The notes under the pieces: model-generated
Seen by the model: only the letters and a program-made list of their open reading frames with translations
The model's database searches: none
What the model was told of the DNA's origin: nothing
Source of the DNA: Caprella mutica
Lineage: Eukaryota; Arthropoda; Malacostraca; Amphipoda; Caprellidae
NCBI GenBank assembly: GCA_947561585.1
Contig: CANNZV010001863.1
Coordinates: forward strand, 61,588 to 125,587
Direction of reading: 5' to 3'
DNA length: 64,000 nt
Position numbers and translations under genes: made by a program
Shown here: piece by piece, positions 1 to 12,507 of the stretch
How the letters are laid out: each line of letters starts with the position of its first letter
How positions within the stretch are numbered: position 1 is the stretch's first letter

Positions 1-120
1 TCCGAGAAAAAAAGGTGGACTTTAGCTTTAGAAGAGAGTTTTAGTGAAATTATGATAATAGTCTAGTCTAAAGAGTAAATACTACTCAGAATATCATGTA
101 TAACTAGATTATTTTAACTC

Positions 121-590
121 AAAATTGACCCGTTCTCTCCAAAAATCTAAGATACTTCTAATGGGATAATAACCAATTGTCTCACCAAGTTTCATGCAAT
201 ATGGTACAATACTTTTTGAGTTATTGAGTAATAAAGGACATTGATCCTTGACCGGATCGCTTCCAAAATTCTGGCAGATCGTTCCTGGACATTGACAAAT
301 TGTACCATCAAATTTCGGACAATGTGGTTGAATACTTTTTGAGTTATTGAGTTACAAATGGCCTTGACCTTGATCTTTGACTTTTGACCCGATCACTCAT
401 AAAATCTAATAAAATGGTTCCTGTATATTGACCAATCGTCGAACCAAGTTTCATGCAATATGGTTCAATACTTTGTGAGTTATAAATGACCATGGCCTTG
501 AGATTTGACCGGGCATCTCCCAAAATTCTACCAGCAGGTCACTGGACATTGACCAATCGTTTCACCAAATTGCCTGCACTTTTTCAGTTA
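121..590. repeat. Tandem repeat, about 3.5 units of 121-135 bp
   Basis: The phrase TGACC(C/G)G followed by TCTCC-like text recurs at about 127, 249, 384 and 505. Each unit then runs through CCAAGTTTCATGCAATATGG and ACTTTTTGAGTTATTGAG in the same order. Units are diverged, so this is an old array. No coding frame follows it. The array may begin left of the window. Confidence 0.75.
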
Positions 591-1053
591 AGCGAATAAC
601 AAGATGATGATAAATAAATAAATGCTGATGAAAATATGACCTTCCCGTTTTCTGCGACGGTAATAAATAATAGATACGAACGTATGAATTAACAAACATT
701 ATAATAAGAATAATAATTCATTTAAATAGTTGCATTGATTATTTCATTCATTATACATACAATATACATTGATATAATTTGAAGGACAAAAATTAAGTGA
801 AAATAATCTGTAACAAATAAAGCTAATTTGAAATTATAAAAAATATAATATTATCAAATTATATACGATTTGAAATAGAAAAAAAATATTTGTTTATTTT
901 CTAAACCATTCTAAATTATGTTGATTAAAACCTCGCAATTCAGTCGTGTTATTACGTATTACCTTACTGAAAGAACTGGATTAACATTACCTCACATGTT
1001 ATATAAATATTTTGCCAAAATGAGACGTTCTAGCATAATTTAGTGAATACAAG
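591..1053. other. AT-rich stretch, nothing recognised
   Basis: Very AT-rich sequence with short homopolymer runs. I see no open frame with protein-like composition, no terminal repeat and no tandem unit here. Confidence 0.5.
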
Positions 1054-2614
1054 TAAACCGCATCCATCGCTTTATTGAAGATCACAATTTTGTGAATAAT
1101 TTTAATAATATTGATCGTACAGTACTGAAACTTTGGTCTCTGGAAGATTGCTTCTATGTTAGTATCTTGCTGAAATATTTTTCGAATCCATGAGAAATTT
1201 GGAAAGTTATGAGCGTTTATGTATTTTGAAGGCATTTTATGTCCATCGCTTTATTGCAGCTCTGTGAAAAGGCCAAAATATGGACGATTAAGTTTTACGT
1301 ACCGAGAGGGTAAAAATTGTAGCAGGTCCTGCAGAAAGGAGGATTCTTCTATATTTAGCTAATGAATTTGGGAGGGATAAGAGAAACATAGTTTCTATTG
1401 TGGAAGATCCCGACACCAACCCAAGGAGAGTTGAGGGTACGAGGAGAAACTTTTTCCCCTCGAAATATGCAAAACTACCCAGGCAGGTTATGAGGCAGCC
1501 AAATAACACTAGTGCCTCCATTTTCGACAAGGCTGTCATTGGTTATTCGTCCAAACAGTGTCTTACATGAGACGACAAGGAACGTGGATCCCATTTCCAT
1601 GCCTCCTATGGACAAGACCCAAAAGGAAAAAGGCATTAGATGTGCACAGAATTACATGAAAACAAACTTCCTACTTCTTTCTCTTAGCAGATTAGGGAAG
1701 AGCCATCCTTGATTGTCTGGATGGATGGGTTAAAGTTTGGATCCTACTGGATCTGTTTATCCACGCTGGTTTCGCCGTCAACAAGGAGGCTGTAGCTTTA
1801 TGTTTTAAGCGGGCATCATTGGTGAAATGTTATTTGGCCCTTTCCGAGTACCAGAGTGTGTAAACATAACAATCCAATCCTATAATGCCTCTTTTGTTGA
1901 GTACTTGTTCCCTTGTCCTAATAGTTTGCAATTATCTCGTTGGCAAAAGATGATTTTCTTGCATACCTTCGCACAATCTCATGCTTGAAGGGTTACAACT
2001 TCTTTCCTCATATCTCTGGGCATCAAGTGAGAGACTCTCATGGCTTGATTGTCTTGTTCTCTGGTCTTAAGCCCCATTGAGCATTTTTGACCGTTTTATT
2101 TTAGACATTACATAAGGACTGTTTTAATATAAGACCAATGACAGCCTTGTCTAAAATGGAGTAACAAGTGTCATTTAGATGCCTCATGATCTGCCTGCGT
2201 ATTTTTGACATATTTCGAGGGGAAATTGTTTTTCTCGTACCTTCATCTCTCCTTGGGTTTGTGTCGGGATTTTCCACAAAAGAAACTATTGTTCTTTTAA
2301 CCCTTCCAAGTTATAAAGTAAACTATAGAAGAGTCCTCCCTTCTGAGGACCTGCTACAATTTTTACCCTCTCGGTAGAAGTTAATCACTCAATTTTTGGC
2401 CTTTTCACAGAGCTGCAATAAAGCAATGGTCAGTTAAAATGCCTTCAAAATACATAAACGTTCATAACTTTCCAATTTTCTCATGGATTCAAAAAATATT
2501 TCAGCAAGATACTAACATAGAAGCAATCTTTCAGTGACCTAAGTTTCACAACTGACTACTACTGTATATAGTCACAAAATAGTGATATGCAATAAAGCTA
2601 TGGACGCAGTTTAT
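1054..2614. mobile_element. Element with about 490 bp inverted repeats
   Basis: The sequence from about 1054 to 1546 reappears reverse-complemented from about 2131 to 2614. Landmarks that pair are CATCCATCGCTTTATTG with CAATAAAGCTATGG, AGATTGCTTCTATGTTAG with its complement near 2520, and AAGGCTGTCATTGGT with ACCAATGACAGCCTT. The arms are clearly diverged, and about 580 bp of unique spacer separates them. Short frames in both arms (1288-1539 on minus, 2168-2377 on plus) encode related peptides with the core FLVPS-LLG-VSG, but this only mirrors the DNA repeat. I do not recognise the peptide. No transposase is visible, so this is either a non-autonomous long-TIR element or an inverted duplication. 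Confidence 0.7.
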
Positions 2615-2809
2615 ATGTAACTACTAATGGAAGGAAGAATTTGGATGATTCTATTATTATGAATTTATTATCGAGAGTAATATTCAAGTGATAATAGAGA
2701 TAGCACAAAATTAAAGTTACCTGAATCTTGTCATTTATTTACAGATTTTTTTTTTATTATGCTCATATATTTTAAATTAAGAATCAATAATAAACCTATG
2801 TGAATATTG

Positions 2810-3050
2810 GTTATTGACCAAGTGTTAATATTGGTCATGGAATAAATTTTAATATTTGTTATTGAACAAATGTCTGTATTGGTCATTGGCCAACTGTCAA
2901 TGTCGGGTATTGACAAAATAGTAATACTAGTTATTAACCACAAGTGAATATTTGTTAAAGACCAACTGTCAATTTTGAATATTGATAAGATGGTCAAAAT
3001 CAACCAAATGGTCTATGACCAAATGCACAAGAACCAAATGGTCCACAACT
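2810..3050. repeat. Degenerate tandem repeat, about 30 bp
   Basis: The words TATTGGTTATTGACCAA, GTCATTGGCCAACTGTCAA and AAGACCAACTGTCAATTTTG recur at roughly 30 bp spacing and decay into ACCAAATGGTC repeats at the right end. The open frame across it on minus (2731-3003) is a by-product of the repeat. Confidence 0.6.
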
Positions 3051-3610
3051 TCACTCATTCATGTTTTATACAATATTTTATTGTGTATCGTAAAGATTTG
3101 AATACAATAATATATAATTTCAATTTTTTTTAATTGTGTTTAACAATTACTGAGATGTTACAAGCAAAAGTATATACTACTACTTTATTACTTCTACTCT
3201 TTATCAAATTATCATCTAAGATCTCTTGCATTGGACTAGACAAGAGAACTTATAATAATCTGGCAATTTGATGAGATGTATGAACTTTCAAGAGAAGTGA
3301 CACCAAATTAAATCAGCCAATTTGTTGTGTCTGGGTGTTCACTGTTCAGTTTTAGATACTTAATTTTTGAAGACATTAATTCATTTAGATTCTTCTTTTC
3401 TCAATCTAACTCCTTTATATATGATAGGGTAATGATGACGAACATCTATTTCTAGAGGGGATATGTATTGAAATTACTGGCAAGGACATATCCTACAGAT
3501 GATAACACAATATGTTAGTATTAATTGAAAGGTTGCAGTAGAGTTTACAGATAGTGCCGATAGTAGGAGTGACTACGCAGACGGGATTGGTCTCTAAGTA
3601 CTGTACTGAA
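3051..3610. other. Unique-looking AT-rich sequence
   Basis: No repeat unit, terminal repeat or plausible coding frame seen. Confidence 0.45.
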
Positions 3611-4410
3611 GTGTTTACATTTTTTCAGCTCCAATTCAAATAATTAATCCACAATAGCACCTTTGCTAATCTCACTTCATTTCCAATTCCCAAAATTACT
3701 CCTGATTATCGCCTCTACTAACCATTTTTTTCAGCCTCGATTCCTATAACTACTCCTCTATATCGCTTCTACTAACCATTGTTTTAGCTTAGATTCCTAT
3801 AACTAGTCCTCTATGTCGCTTTTACTAAACATTTTTTTATCACCAATTACTATAAATACTCCTCAATATTGCCTCTAATAACTATTTTTCCGCTTCGACT
3901 CCTATAATAACTCATGAATAGTGACTCTGCTGAACTCTATTCTGCTCTGATTACTTTAATTACTATTCAATAGCGCAACTTCCCTCAGAAAAAATTACGA
4001 GTCAACCAGACTCATAGCTTGAGTCAAAGCTGGCAAAACTCATAAATGAGTTTCTTTCTTGATTGACTCTACCTGAGTCAGAACTATAAATTAGGAGTCA
4101 ATATGACTCTGGTTTGTGAGTAAAGTATTAGGACAAGTCAAATTGACTCACATTTTTGAGCCGGTTTTGGGACAAACTGATAACTCAAATTTTGAGTCAA
4201 TTTGACTCGATTTTTTTTCTCAGTGTTCTAATTACTCTTCATCATATATTGCTATAATTATTATTGAATAGTGCCACTGTTAACCACTCATCAGCTCCGA
4301 TTACTATTATTTCTTGTCAATAGCACCTTGCTAACCATAATAATTCAGTTTCAATTCAATTCCTATTATTTAATCCTGAATAGAAGCTCTGCTAATCACT
4401 CTTCGTATTT
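3611..4410. repeat. Minisatellite, about 50-60 bp unit
   Basis: Diverged units of the form CAGCTCCGATTCCTATAATTA, then ACTCCTCAATAGCGCCTCT, then ACTAACCATTTTT repeat on the plus strand from about 3611 to 4410. The array is interrupted by the small inverted-repeat element at 3982-4225. The units on either side of the insert join cleanly when it is removed. Confidence 0.75.
3982..4225. mobile_element. Miniature inverted-repeat element, TT duplication
   Basis: The left end reads CCCTCAGAAAAAATTACGAG. The right end, reverse-complemented, reads CACTGAGAAAAAAAATCGAG. Both continue into GTC and further GAGTC/GACTC-rich subterminal repeats. A TT dinucleotide flanks each side (3980-3981, 4226-4227), and removing the 244 bp plus one TT restores the minisatellite. 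The termini resemble those of the CACT-ended element at 19885-28701 and the small element at 30095-30360. I do not assign a superfamily. Confidence 0.75.
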
Positions 4411-5080
4411 TTTATTTGTTCGTCAGCTTGCGGTTATAAAGTTTGGGAAATTTATATTTTTGTATTGTTTGTCGATAGTGTTTGTTAGACTTCGATGGGA
4501 GGTGAATAAAGACACAGAATGAACATCACAGTCAAATGTGGCTATTGGTAATTGTGGAGAGAGAAGCTAAGGGAAAATGTAGGGTTGAATTTTCACTTCT
4601 GAATCTACAATTGAGAGGTGACGATTGACTTAGTATCTTGATTTCTATGGAATGGTTTTAATCGGAATGCCATTGCAGTTAGCTATTGAGTATCTACGGA
4701 CAAAGATAAGGAGGCAGCACATATAATTGCTATTTCAACTAACGATTGAGCCACCGTAATTTTCCTTTGGGTTTCTAAGGATTTACTGATGCAGGTATAA
4801 TATGTCCACCAATACATTTCCTCATATAGTTATACTCATTCCTAGATGTTGAATATTATTATTCAGTGTTTTATTTTGGCTTAAAATAACAGTCGTAGTC
4901 AAGGTTACAAAGAAATCAAAATTTGTGGTTAAATTTCTTATGAAAAATCCAAAAAAATATTACAGAAATAAATTAGAAGAGACACGAAGTTCATCAAATT
5001 GAAGAATGCGGTGCAGATCCTTTTTATTCGCAGCTATTTTATTATTTCATACAAACCCCACGAGAAATAATTTCTCCTTA
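4411..5080. other. No feature recognised
   Basis: AT-rich sequence between the minisatellite and the TTAA-flanked element. The small frame at 4271-4522 overlaps the minisatellite edge and has no recognisable motif. Confidence 0.4.
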
Positions 5081-5084
5081 TTAA

Positions 5085-5548
5085 CCCTTTCGGCTTTCGC
5101 GTATTTTATTAAGAGCTCCAAAAACTTGTATATATAATCATTTGACATGTATAAAAGGAACTTAATTGAAAAATTAGTGAAATTAACTATAATAATAGAA
5201 TTTTAGCTATGGGACACTGGTTCCCCATAGCTAAAATTTCATACATTTCAGTCCCAGTTTCCTAAGACACTTATGTCCCAGAAGACTGTAAAAAATTATT
5301 ATATATTGCAATGAAAGCCTCTTGGGTCACCCACGTCCCAGAATATGAGAAATCTATTATATTTCATTATTTGAGCATAATTTAGCTTCTAAATTCTCTC
5401 TACTATCAGATCTCACATACATACTACAAAAAATAAATACTTACGATTTATCGACAATGTATATCAGTCTAAGACTCTAAATAGAAGAATAAGAATAACT
5501 TTATAAACAATTCTGCAGAACCAATGTGTTCCAGGAGATTCGAAAGGG
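5085..5548. mobile_element. piggyBac-like MITE flanked by TTAA
   Basis: The left end is TTAA followed by CCCTTTCGGCTTTCGCG. The right end is CGAAAGGG followed by TTAA, so the TIR is CCCTTTCG and both flanks carry the TTAA target site that piggyBac transposases require. Inside lies a perfect 14 bp-arm hairpin (about 5202-5238, ATTTTAGCTATGGG and its complement), plus recurrent GTCCCAG motifs. There is no coding capacity in the 464 bp, so mobility would depend on a transposase made elsewhere. The only piggyBac relic in the window (31261-33995) has different ends. Confidence 0.75.
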
Positions 5549-5579
5549 TTAAGTTAGTATATATGATTGAATTTCTCCC

Positions 5580-5815
5580 AAACAAATGGTGGAAAGAACT
5601 TCCTCCAAACAGTAGCTAGAGAGAACTTCCACCAACCATATGCAAGAGAAAAATTCCACCAAACAGATGTTAGAGAGAACTTTTACCGAACTGATGCTGG
5701 AGAGAATTTCAACAAAGAGATGATGGAGAGAAATTCCACATAACAGATACTGGAGACAATTTCAACAAAAATTTGATGGATAGAAATTCCACATAACAGA
5801 TACTGGATACTTAAA
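5580..5815. repeat. Tandem repeat, about 30-35 bp
   Basis: Repeats of AGAGAACTTCCACCAAACAG-like units (variants GAGAGAATTTCAACAAAG, GAAATTCCACATAACAG) run through about seven diverged copies. Confidence 0.7.
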
Positions 5816-6882
5816 TCTGTTTGGTGCTTGGGAACATCTAAACTTCCACCATCTAAGTCCTTTCATGTGACTCACACTCACCACCTCACACAACTCATTG
5901 AACTTTTCCTATCACACCTCTCCTGTTACTCACCCCTCCATTCTGATTCCCAATCACTCACATCTTCTCTCCAATTAATTCGCTCACGTTTTTCCTCTGC
6001 ATTATCACTGTTTACTGCTGCTCTTACCTACCGGTCCCACAACTCCCCTGACTCACCAGTCACCACCTCTCCTTTGAATCCCCACTCCCACCCATTATTT
6101 TCCACTAATAACATTTTGACTCCTTTTATGATTCTCCCTTCAGTTCAGGTCAAAGTAACTGACGCTGGAATCACATTTTGGACTTAATGAGTCCAATGAA
6201 AGAAACTTTGAATTCGTGGCTACGAGATAAACCTATTTGAATTTTGGGGACTGAACGCTGAATGAAGAGGATTGCAAGGTCCACCTTTGAAAAATTATTT
6301 TAGGCAAGCATTCATGTTCAAATTTAATTATACGTACAATGACTAATTGATGAGATTTTGAATCGGTAAAATTCTACCATATACTTATGACAAACTACTC
6401 TAGAGAGAGGAAGTGTTGCAGCGATTGTAGGACGCTAAGGAAGACGGTATTTAACCTTATTTTGTTTCAGTTATATCTTTTCTCCATTAAATTTTGTTTA
6501 AGTTATATCATTTCTCCATTAAACTGACGCTAGATTGCCAGTCACGTGACCAAAAAATAAGGATTTTAGCGTCCCGCAAGGCGCTATATTATTTCGGCCA
6601 CTTTTATGGCCTGAATTTATATTGTATAAACAAATCATGATTGACTGTATGTAATTTATCGATATATAAATTCCGATGTTTAATTGAGCATATCTAATGT
6701 CTAAATAAAATATTTATTTGAAATCGATTCCCGAAAGTAAATAGGATACCCATTCACAATTTTGATTTAAATCTAACAAATCAAATTTCGATACAATTAT
6801 TACTTATGATTGGAAAAATAGCATCGAATTATGAAGAACCGGAAAAAATATTCTATCTTTTATTTATGTTAGTAAATTTTAG
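5816..6882. other. Non-coding stretch with a short direct duplication
   Basis: A 119-codon frame (5828-6187, no ATG start) is rich in Ser, Leu, His and Pro and looks like chance reading of C-rich sequence; I do not call it a gene. At about 6463-6525 a roughly 32 bp segment (TTTTGTTTCAGTTATATC then TTTCTCCATTAAA) occurs twice in tandem. Nothing else recognised. Confidence 0.45.
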
Positions 6883-7605
6883 TTTTAGCCTCAAATTAAA
6901 AGAAATCAAGTTCAAATTAAAATTAGCCAACTTCAAATTAAAGGAAGTGAATTTCGAATTAGAATTAGTGTACTTCAAATTAAAGAAAGTGAATTTCGAA
7001 TAAAGATTAGTGAGCTTCAAATAAAAATTAGTCAAGTTCGAATTAAAAAAGATCAACTTCAAATTAAATAAAGTGGGGTTCAAATTAATATAAATAAGTT
7101 TCAAATAAAAATAACTCGAGTACAAATTAAAATTTTCTTTCTTATTTTATAAAATATCATAATTTATGAAAGATGAACTCAACTAATAACCAGTTCAACC
7201 ATCTGATTAGTCTTTGGAATAATATGAATGTTCTACTGTATCCATTATACATGAACTTATTATGAATTGGAAGAGTAAATAAATATATGATGAAATAAAA
7301 CTGCTTTGGCCATTATTCAATATAGGTAGAAAATTTCCTATTTTTGAATTGACTTTATTTATTTCAGAATTGAGAATTTAACAGAAAAAAAACAATATTT
7401 TAATTTTAAATTGAACTTTTTAAATTTGAAGTTGACTTGTTTTAATTAGAAATAAAACTGTTTAAACTTAAAGTTGACTTTTTAAAATTTGAACTTGACT
7501 AATTTTAATTTGAAGTTGACTAATTTTAATTCGAAATTCACTTCCTTTAATTTGAAGTTGACTAATTTTAATTTTAACTTGACTTTTTTTAATTTGAGGC
7601 TAAAA
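6883..7605. mobile_element. Foldback-type element with tandem-repeat arms
   Basis: Both ends read TTTTAGCCTCAAATTAAA going inward. The arms (about 6883-7130 and 7380-7605, inverted to each other) consist largely of about 21 bp units such as AAATTAAAATTAGTCAACTTC. Inverted arms built from short tandem units are the hallmark of foldback elements. The lysine- and asparagine-rich frames across the arms (6806-7003, 6853-7125, 7489-7698) are artefacts of the repeat. The spacer of about 250 bp has no recognisable content. No convincing target duplication is seen. Confidence 0.75.
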
Positions 7606-8077
7606 TGGTGTAGATCAGGAGAGCCAGTTGAATATATTAATCAATTCACTCATATATTACTGGAACATTGTTTTAATACAAATTATCTGAACACATAGAA
7701 ATGTACTCTACTCTGTTATTTTTGTATTGGTTGGGTCACTGTCTCCTGGCTATTTGAACAATTTAAACATTAATAGTTAATGACTGAAATGTCTAAGGTT
7801 CTACTACTTTGTTGTTGTAATTTTATCATAGGCTCAGCACTTTAATCTACAACATTTTTTTATATAAATTTACTTCCAATTACTTTAAAGTTATATAACT
7901 TGTTTATTTTGATCGATTAATTACAGTCTTCAACTGATGTTCTAGATAAGTTCGTTCAATTACACAAGTAGCTTGTCCAGGCAATTTACACATTGATTAC
8001 GTATTTAAACGTCTAAAATCGATTTAAATTAAAAAATTGTTCTGCAAGTCCGTGTTATATCCACTGTGTGAAAGGCG

Positions 8078-9016
8078 AGGAGTTTTAGACGTGGGGCAGG
8101 CGAAGGGTTTTAGACGTGGGACAGGCAAGGGGTTTTAGACTTGGGACAGGCGAGGGCTATTAGACGTGGGGCAGGCGTGGGGTATTAGACGTGGGATGGG
8201 CAAGGGGATTTCGACGTGAGGCAGGTGAGGGGTTTTAGACGTGGGACAGGCGAGGGATATTAGACGTGGGGCAGGCGTGGGGTATTGGACGTGGGACGGG
8301 CAAGGGGTTTTAGACTTGGGACAGGCGAGGGGTATTAGACTTGGGGCAGGCGTGGGGTATTAGACGTGGGATGGGCAAGGGGTTTTCGACGTGAGGTAGG
8401 TGAGGGGTTTTAGACGTGGGACAGGCGTGTAACGGGCGAGAGGTTTTAGAAGTGGGGGAGGCGAGGGGTTTTAGACATGGGGCAGACGTGGGGTATTAGA
8501 CGTGGGATAGGCGAGGGGTTTTAGACGTGGGACAGGCGAGGAGTTTTATACGTGAGACAGACGTGGGATTCTAGACGTGGGGCAGGCGAGGGGTTTTATA
8601 GGTGGTACAGACGTGGGGTTTTACACGTAAGGTTCTAGACGTGGGGCAGGCAAGGGGTTTTAGACGTGGGGCAGGTGAGGAGCTTTAGACGTGGGGAAGA
8701 CGTGAGGTTTTAGACGTGGGGCAGGTGATGGATTTTTAGATGTGGAGCTGACGTGGGACAAGCGGGGGGTTTGAGACGTGAGGCAGGTGAGGAGTTTAAG
8801 ACGTGGGGCAGACGTGTAATAATTCCCTGTGGGACAGAAGTGGGGCATCCCGATTGTTCAAGACGTGGGATGTGAGTGGGATTCAAGACGTGGGAAAAGA
8901 CGTGGGTATTCAGACGTCTTAAGAGATCTAAAATTCCTCGTACCTCGCAGTCCCTCGCAAGCGAGGGGTATCCAACTCTGTCCAACGCGGAACATAGATT
9001 TTATGGTTAGCTGGGT
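8078..9016. repeat. 25-26 bp minisatellite with a conserved right flank
   Basis: About thirty copies of GACGTGGGGCAGGCGAGGGG plus TTTTA, with variants GTGGGACAGG and TATTAGACG, fill 8078-8880. They are much more G-rich than the surroundings. The right flank (8946-9016) has CTCGCAAGCGAGGGGTATCC, then a CTCTGTCC-like segment, and ends TGGTTAGCTGGGT. The same flank closes the related array at 38070-38460, so array and flank belong to one repeat family. Frames on minus (8660-8985) that read as Pro/His/Leu repeats are artefacts. Confidence 0.8.
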
Positions 9017-9359
9017 CACCTAAAATAAGAAAAAGAGGTGTTTTATTCAATCCCGTCAAGGGTCTGAATTAGTTTTATTATTTCACATCAATTTCTAATC
9101 AATAAATCAAATCAAAAGGCTTCTCAAATGCTCATTGTTCAGTCGATAAAATAAATAGAATATAAACTTGAAAAGTCAAAGAAAATTTTCAACTTTTGAA
9201 TGAAATATAAAAATGAATACGTAGCAAAACATTCGATTATATTGAAGTGAAAAATATTCAAACAAATGTAGCATTGGAAGAATGAAATATTTATGTCTAT
9301 TCAAATATATTATGCAGGATTATGGTTATTACACTTTTTTTGTGTGAAAAGACAATATT

Positions 9360-9480
9360 TTACTGAAATAGTGGTTGCTAATCCACAAGAATAACTCACA
9401 CTCTCTCTAATAACTGAAATACTGGTTGTTATTTCACTAGAATAACTCACTCTCTCTAGTATTTTGAATACTGGTTGTAT
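9360..9480. repeat. Tandem repeat, about 60 bp, two copies
   Basis: AGAATAACTCACTCTCTCT followed by AATACTGGTTGT-like sequence occurs twice in succession with partial flanking copies. Confidence 0.65.
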
Positions 9481-10058
9481 TTTTGTATTGACATTTATAA
9501 TTTTCAAGCGTTCTCTATTAACTTAATACCTCAATTTACTTATGTTCCCTTACTAGCTTCATTAAATTTTCTATTCGTACAAATCTTTGAATGGAGAATG
9601 GATCACAGTTTCTAAAATGGAAGATTGATTCTAGTAATGATACCTGTATGCATTAAACTGCATTATTTTTTTACGATGCAAAAATATACACGCAATTCAT
9701 TAGGAGCATCTACTAAAATTGTGTGAAAGATCACATACTCGCTATCAGATATAACAGGCAAATAGCAAAATGAACTAAATTGACTTGATACAATTAATAA
9801 ATGGTTACATTAAAATATTTATGACAATATACTAGATGGCGAACTATTGGTCTCTATAGTAAGAAAAGATTTATATAACTTTAAACTAATTGGAAGTAAA
9901 TAAAAAGTAAAAAATATTGTAGATTAATGTGTTGAGCCTATGATAAAATAACAACAACAAAGTAGTAGAACCTCAGATAACTCAGTCATTATCTATTAAT
10001 GTTTAAATTGTTCGAATAGCCAGGAGACAGTAACCAATACAAAAATAACAGAGTAGAG

Positions 10059-10540
10059 ACTAGATTTTTACTTCCTCGCAAGTTACAAATAATGATAAAA
10101 TATCAAAATTCCTAAAAGTAGATGAATATAAAACAATTATTGTGACACTTAAAGAGTTACCTACACGGAACTTCTTACTTTGTATGACTCATTCTAACTT
10201 TCACCAATGTTTAAATTGATTTATAGTTTGTTATTTTTAACTTTGACAATAAGTGTCAAATATTTCAGTGTTGTCATATGTAACTCCTAAATTAAAATTA
10301 TTTCCCTACCTAATTCACTTAATTAAGATTAAAGACAGTGCTTCACGATTAGAAAACACAAATAGATTTTAATGAATATGAATCTCACATTGTAATTGTT
10401 ATACTTTAAATAATTATTCAACCTATAAACTAGTAAATATGATTTCAGAAGAAAAAAACATAAAAGGATAATCGTAGTAAAAAATATAAGTTTAAATTAG
10501 TTTTTTAAATAGCTATTTTTGGTCCGTATATATTATGGCA
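10059..10540. other. AT-rich spacer, nothing recognised
   Basis: No terminal repeat, array or protein-like frame. Confidence 0.45.
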
Positions 10541-10542
10541 TA

Positions 10543-12505
10543 GGGGAGAACCGGGAGCATTCGGACATTGGGATGGTTAGGACACCTCGTTTAAACATGT
10601 TCATAATTGTTGGATCTACCGCTTATTGCAACTGAATGTGTGCGACGTGTTAAGCATCAGCTATTTGGAAGATCAAGTGCGGAGATGTAATATTTCGTCC
10701 CAGAGGGGTAATTTACAGTTTTCTTCAATATTGATGTAATCTCTCGTATTCAATTTGATCGTATGTGGACTATATGAATAGGAAACTGATTCTAAATCTC
10801 AAAGGTATGAAATATATCCATATTTTATATTATGTTTGGTGTGTTAAAAAAATAATATAAATGAAATTAGAAAAATGTTGATGATTTTAATTTTGAAGTG
10901 TCATTTGAAATAAATCGGACACTTCAGTTGAGGTTGGTTCGGACGGTGTCCGAACCAACCACCACTATAATTTATTTAAGTAATTTTCATTAAAAAGAGT
11001 ATTCTGAACTTGAAGGTCATTCATTATTCTATTTGAAATAGCGTGAATACGATTGTATTCATGCCTTTTCAGTATACAAGAAAAACAGATAGAGTCCATA
11101 ATAAAGTAGCTATTAAACGTATAGCTATTAAATGTAAGGATAATTTCAAAGTGATTACTCATGAGTTTTCTATATTTGGTTTGAGGAAATATTCAATCAT
11201 TACAATTATTATAAAATTTCAAATACGATGAATTATTACTGTGTGTCAATACATGACAGGTTCTAATTTAGGGTTAACGCCAAAGGTGATCCATTGGAAG
11301 GACTTGATTGAAACAGGTTATATAATTTTAAGTTTTAATTCCTATCTCTGAACAAAATTGAAAATTCTAATTAGTTATGATAATGAACTTGAAAAGGCTA
11401 TAATAATAATGTGGAAGTGATGATATAAATTCACGAGGTAGCTATTATCATGGGATTACTCCTAAAATGTCCACCGTGCCATCCTTGCATTCTATACTCA
11501 TCTTAGGTTGGTGAGAGGATATTCCGGGAGCAAGGTAAGGGTTAAGTCGGAGTTCCCAACTTAGGGTGGAGGTGGTATTTTCCGTGAGTGAATTTAAGGG
11601 TTATCACTGGTGAAATACAGGAGACTCGTCTAGCCTATGGATTGCAGAACTGCAAGACTCTTTTAGTCTTTAGAGAGTAATAAATAAACTGTAGTACCAT
11701 CCAGCGTCCCAAACAATACTGGTGACTCAGCAGTGGATGCTGCAATGGAAAATACACTGTAAGTGAACAGGTTTAAACTCACCGAGGCGGTGAAAAAAAA
11801 TACCGGCAGAGTGATTGTGAAAATAAATATTGAACTAACACTAACTGCGACAAATAACTATAAATTGAGAATTGCCCTAGCGGGAAGTAATAATTAATGG
11901 TTAAGAAATAGCCCTACAACTAGTTAAGCTGACAATAGAAATATAGAACAAAAATAATATTTAAATAGATGCTTACCAAAAATGATCCGATTATTCTCTA
12001 CTTAACAAGAGGGGTCTTTTCACCTCCAACAGTGAAGCAATAATGGTAGTGAAAACCACTCTCTTAAATGTTAAGATTACCCTACTTGGCAATTGAATGA
12101 TGCCAAATGAAAATAATATTGAAAAAAGCACAATTAGCATTTATTGCCCTGACACTGTGAATATCAAGTTATTATGGTATATTTAAAATAAATTATTAGA
12201 TCCGAATTCAATCCTATCGTTTAATTACCGAAATTTTTAAAGTTTTAATCAATTTTTTGGTGTCCGAATCATCCTCACAGCTTGTCCGAAGTCTTTCTCT
12301 AGGAAGGAGCATTCGGACACTTGAATCTCTCTCACATTTTGCCCTATAACTTTCAAATGGAGGTTTAAACTGTAAAACATTCACAATGCAAATTGAAGTA
12401 ACATGATTCATAGACATACAGAGATCTTTAGATAGTAAAATTCGAATTAGTTTACGAATTATTCAGTTTTTAACAAAAACTGTCCGAATGCTCCCAGTTT
12501 TCCTC
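10543..12505. mobile_element. TA-flanked non-autonomous element, GGGGAG terminus
   Basis: The left end GGGGAGAACCGGGAGCATTC continues GGACA. The inverted right end GAGGAAAACTGGGAGCATTC continues GGACA. That is a 25 bp TIR with three differences. TA flanks each side (10541-10542, 12506-12507). Subterminal CGGACA/TGTCCGAA motifs recur inside (about 10915-10965 and 12260-12320). The less AT-rich middle (about 11460-12170) carries no long frame and may be a further insertion. TA duplication and the form of the TIR match the pogo-like element at 18511-19841. Confidence 0.75.
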
Positions 12506-12507
12506 TA

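Larger units (their letters stand above)
7706..10058. mobile_element. Element with about 200 bp inverted repeats, carrying a minisatellite
   Basis: The left arm (about 7706-7905, starting CTCTACTCTGTTATTTTTG) is the inverted copy of about 9860-10058. Shared landmarks are GTCTCCTGGCTATT, AACAATTTAAACATTAATAG, GGTTCTACTACTTTGTTG and CATAGGCTCA. The interior holds the 25 bp minisatellite at 8078-8880 and a short tandem repeat at 9360-9480. No transposase frame is present. Confidence 0.75.

Noticed and set aside
1288..2377. Two homologous protein-coding genes in opposite orientation
   Set aside because: The similarity is explained by the long inverted DNA repeat; neither frame has known motifs.
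5828..6187. 119-codon frame with Ser/His/Pro-rich sequence
   Set aside because: No ATG start, no recognisable domain, and composition follows a C-rich strand; no supporting signals.
6853..7125. Asn/Leu/Lys-rich protein
   Set aside because: Direct translation of 21 bp tandem units in the foldback arm.
8660..8985. Proline/histidine/leucine-rich open frames on minus
   Set aside because: They are translations of the 25 bp minisatellite and end at its edges.
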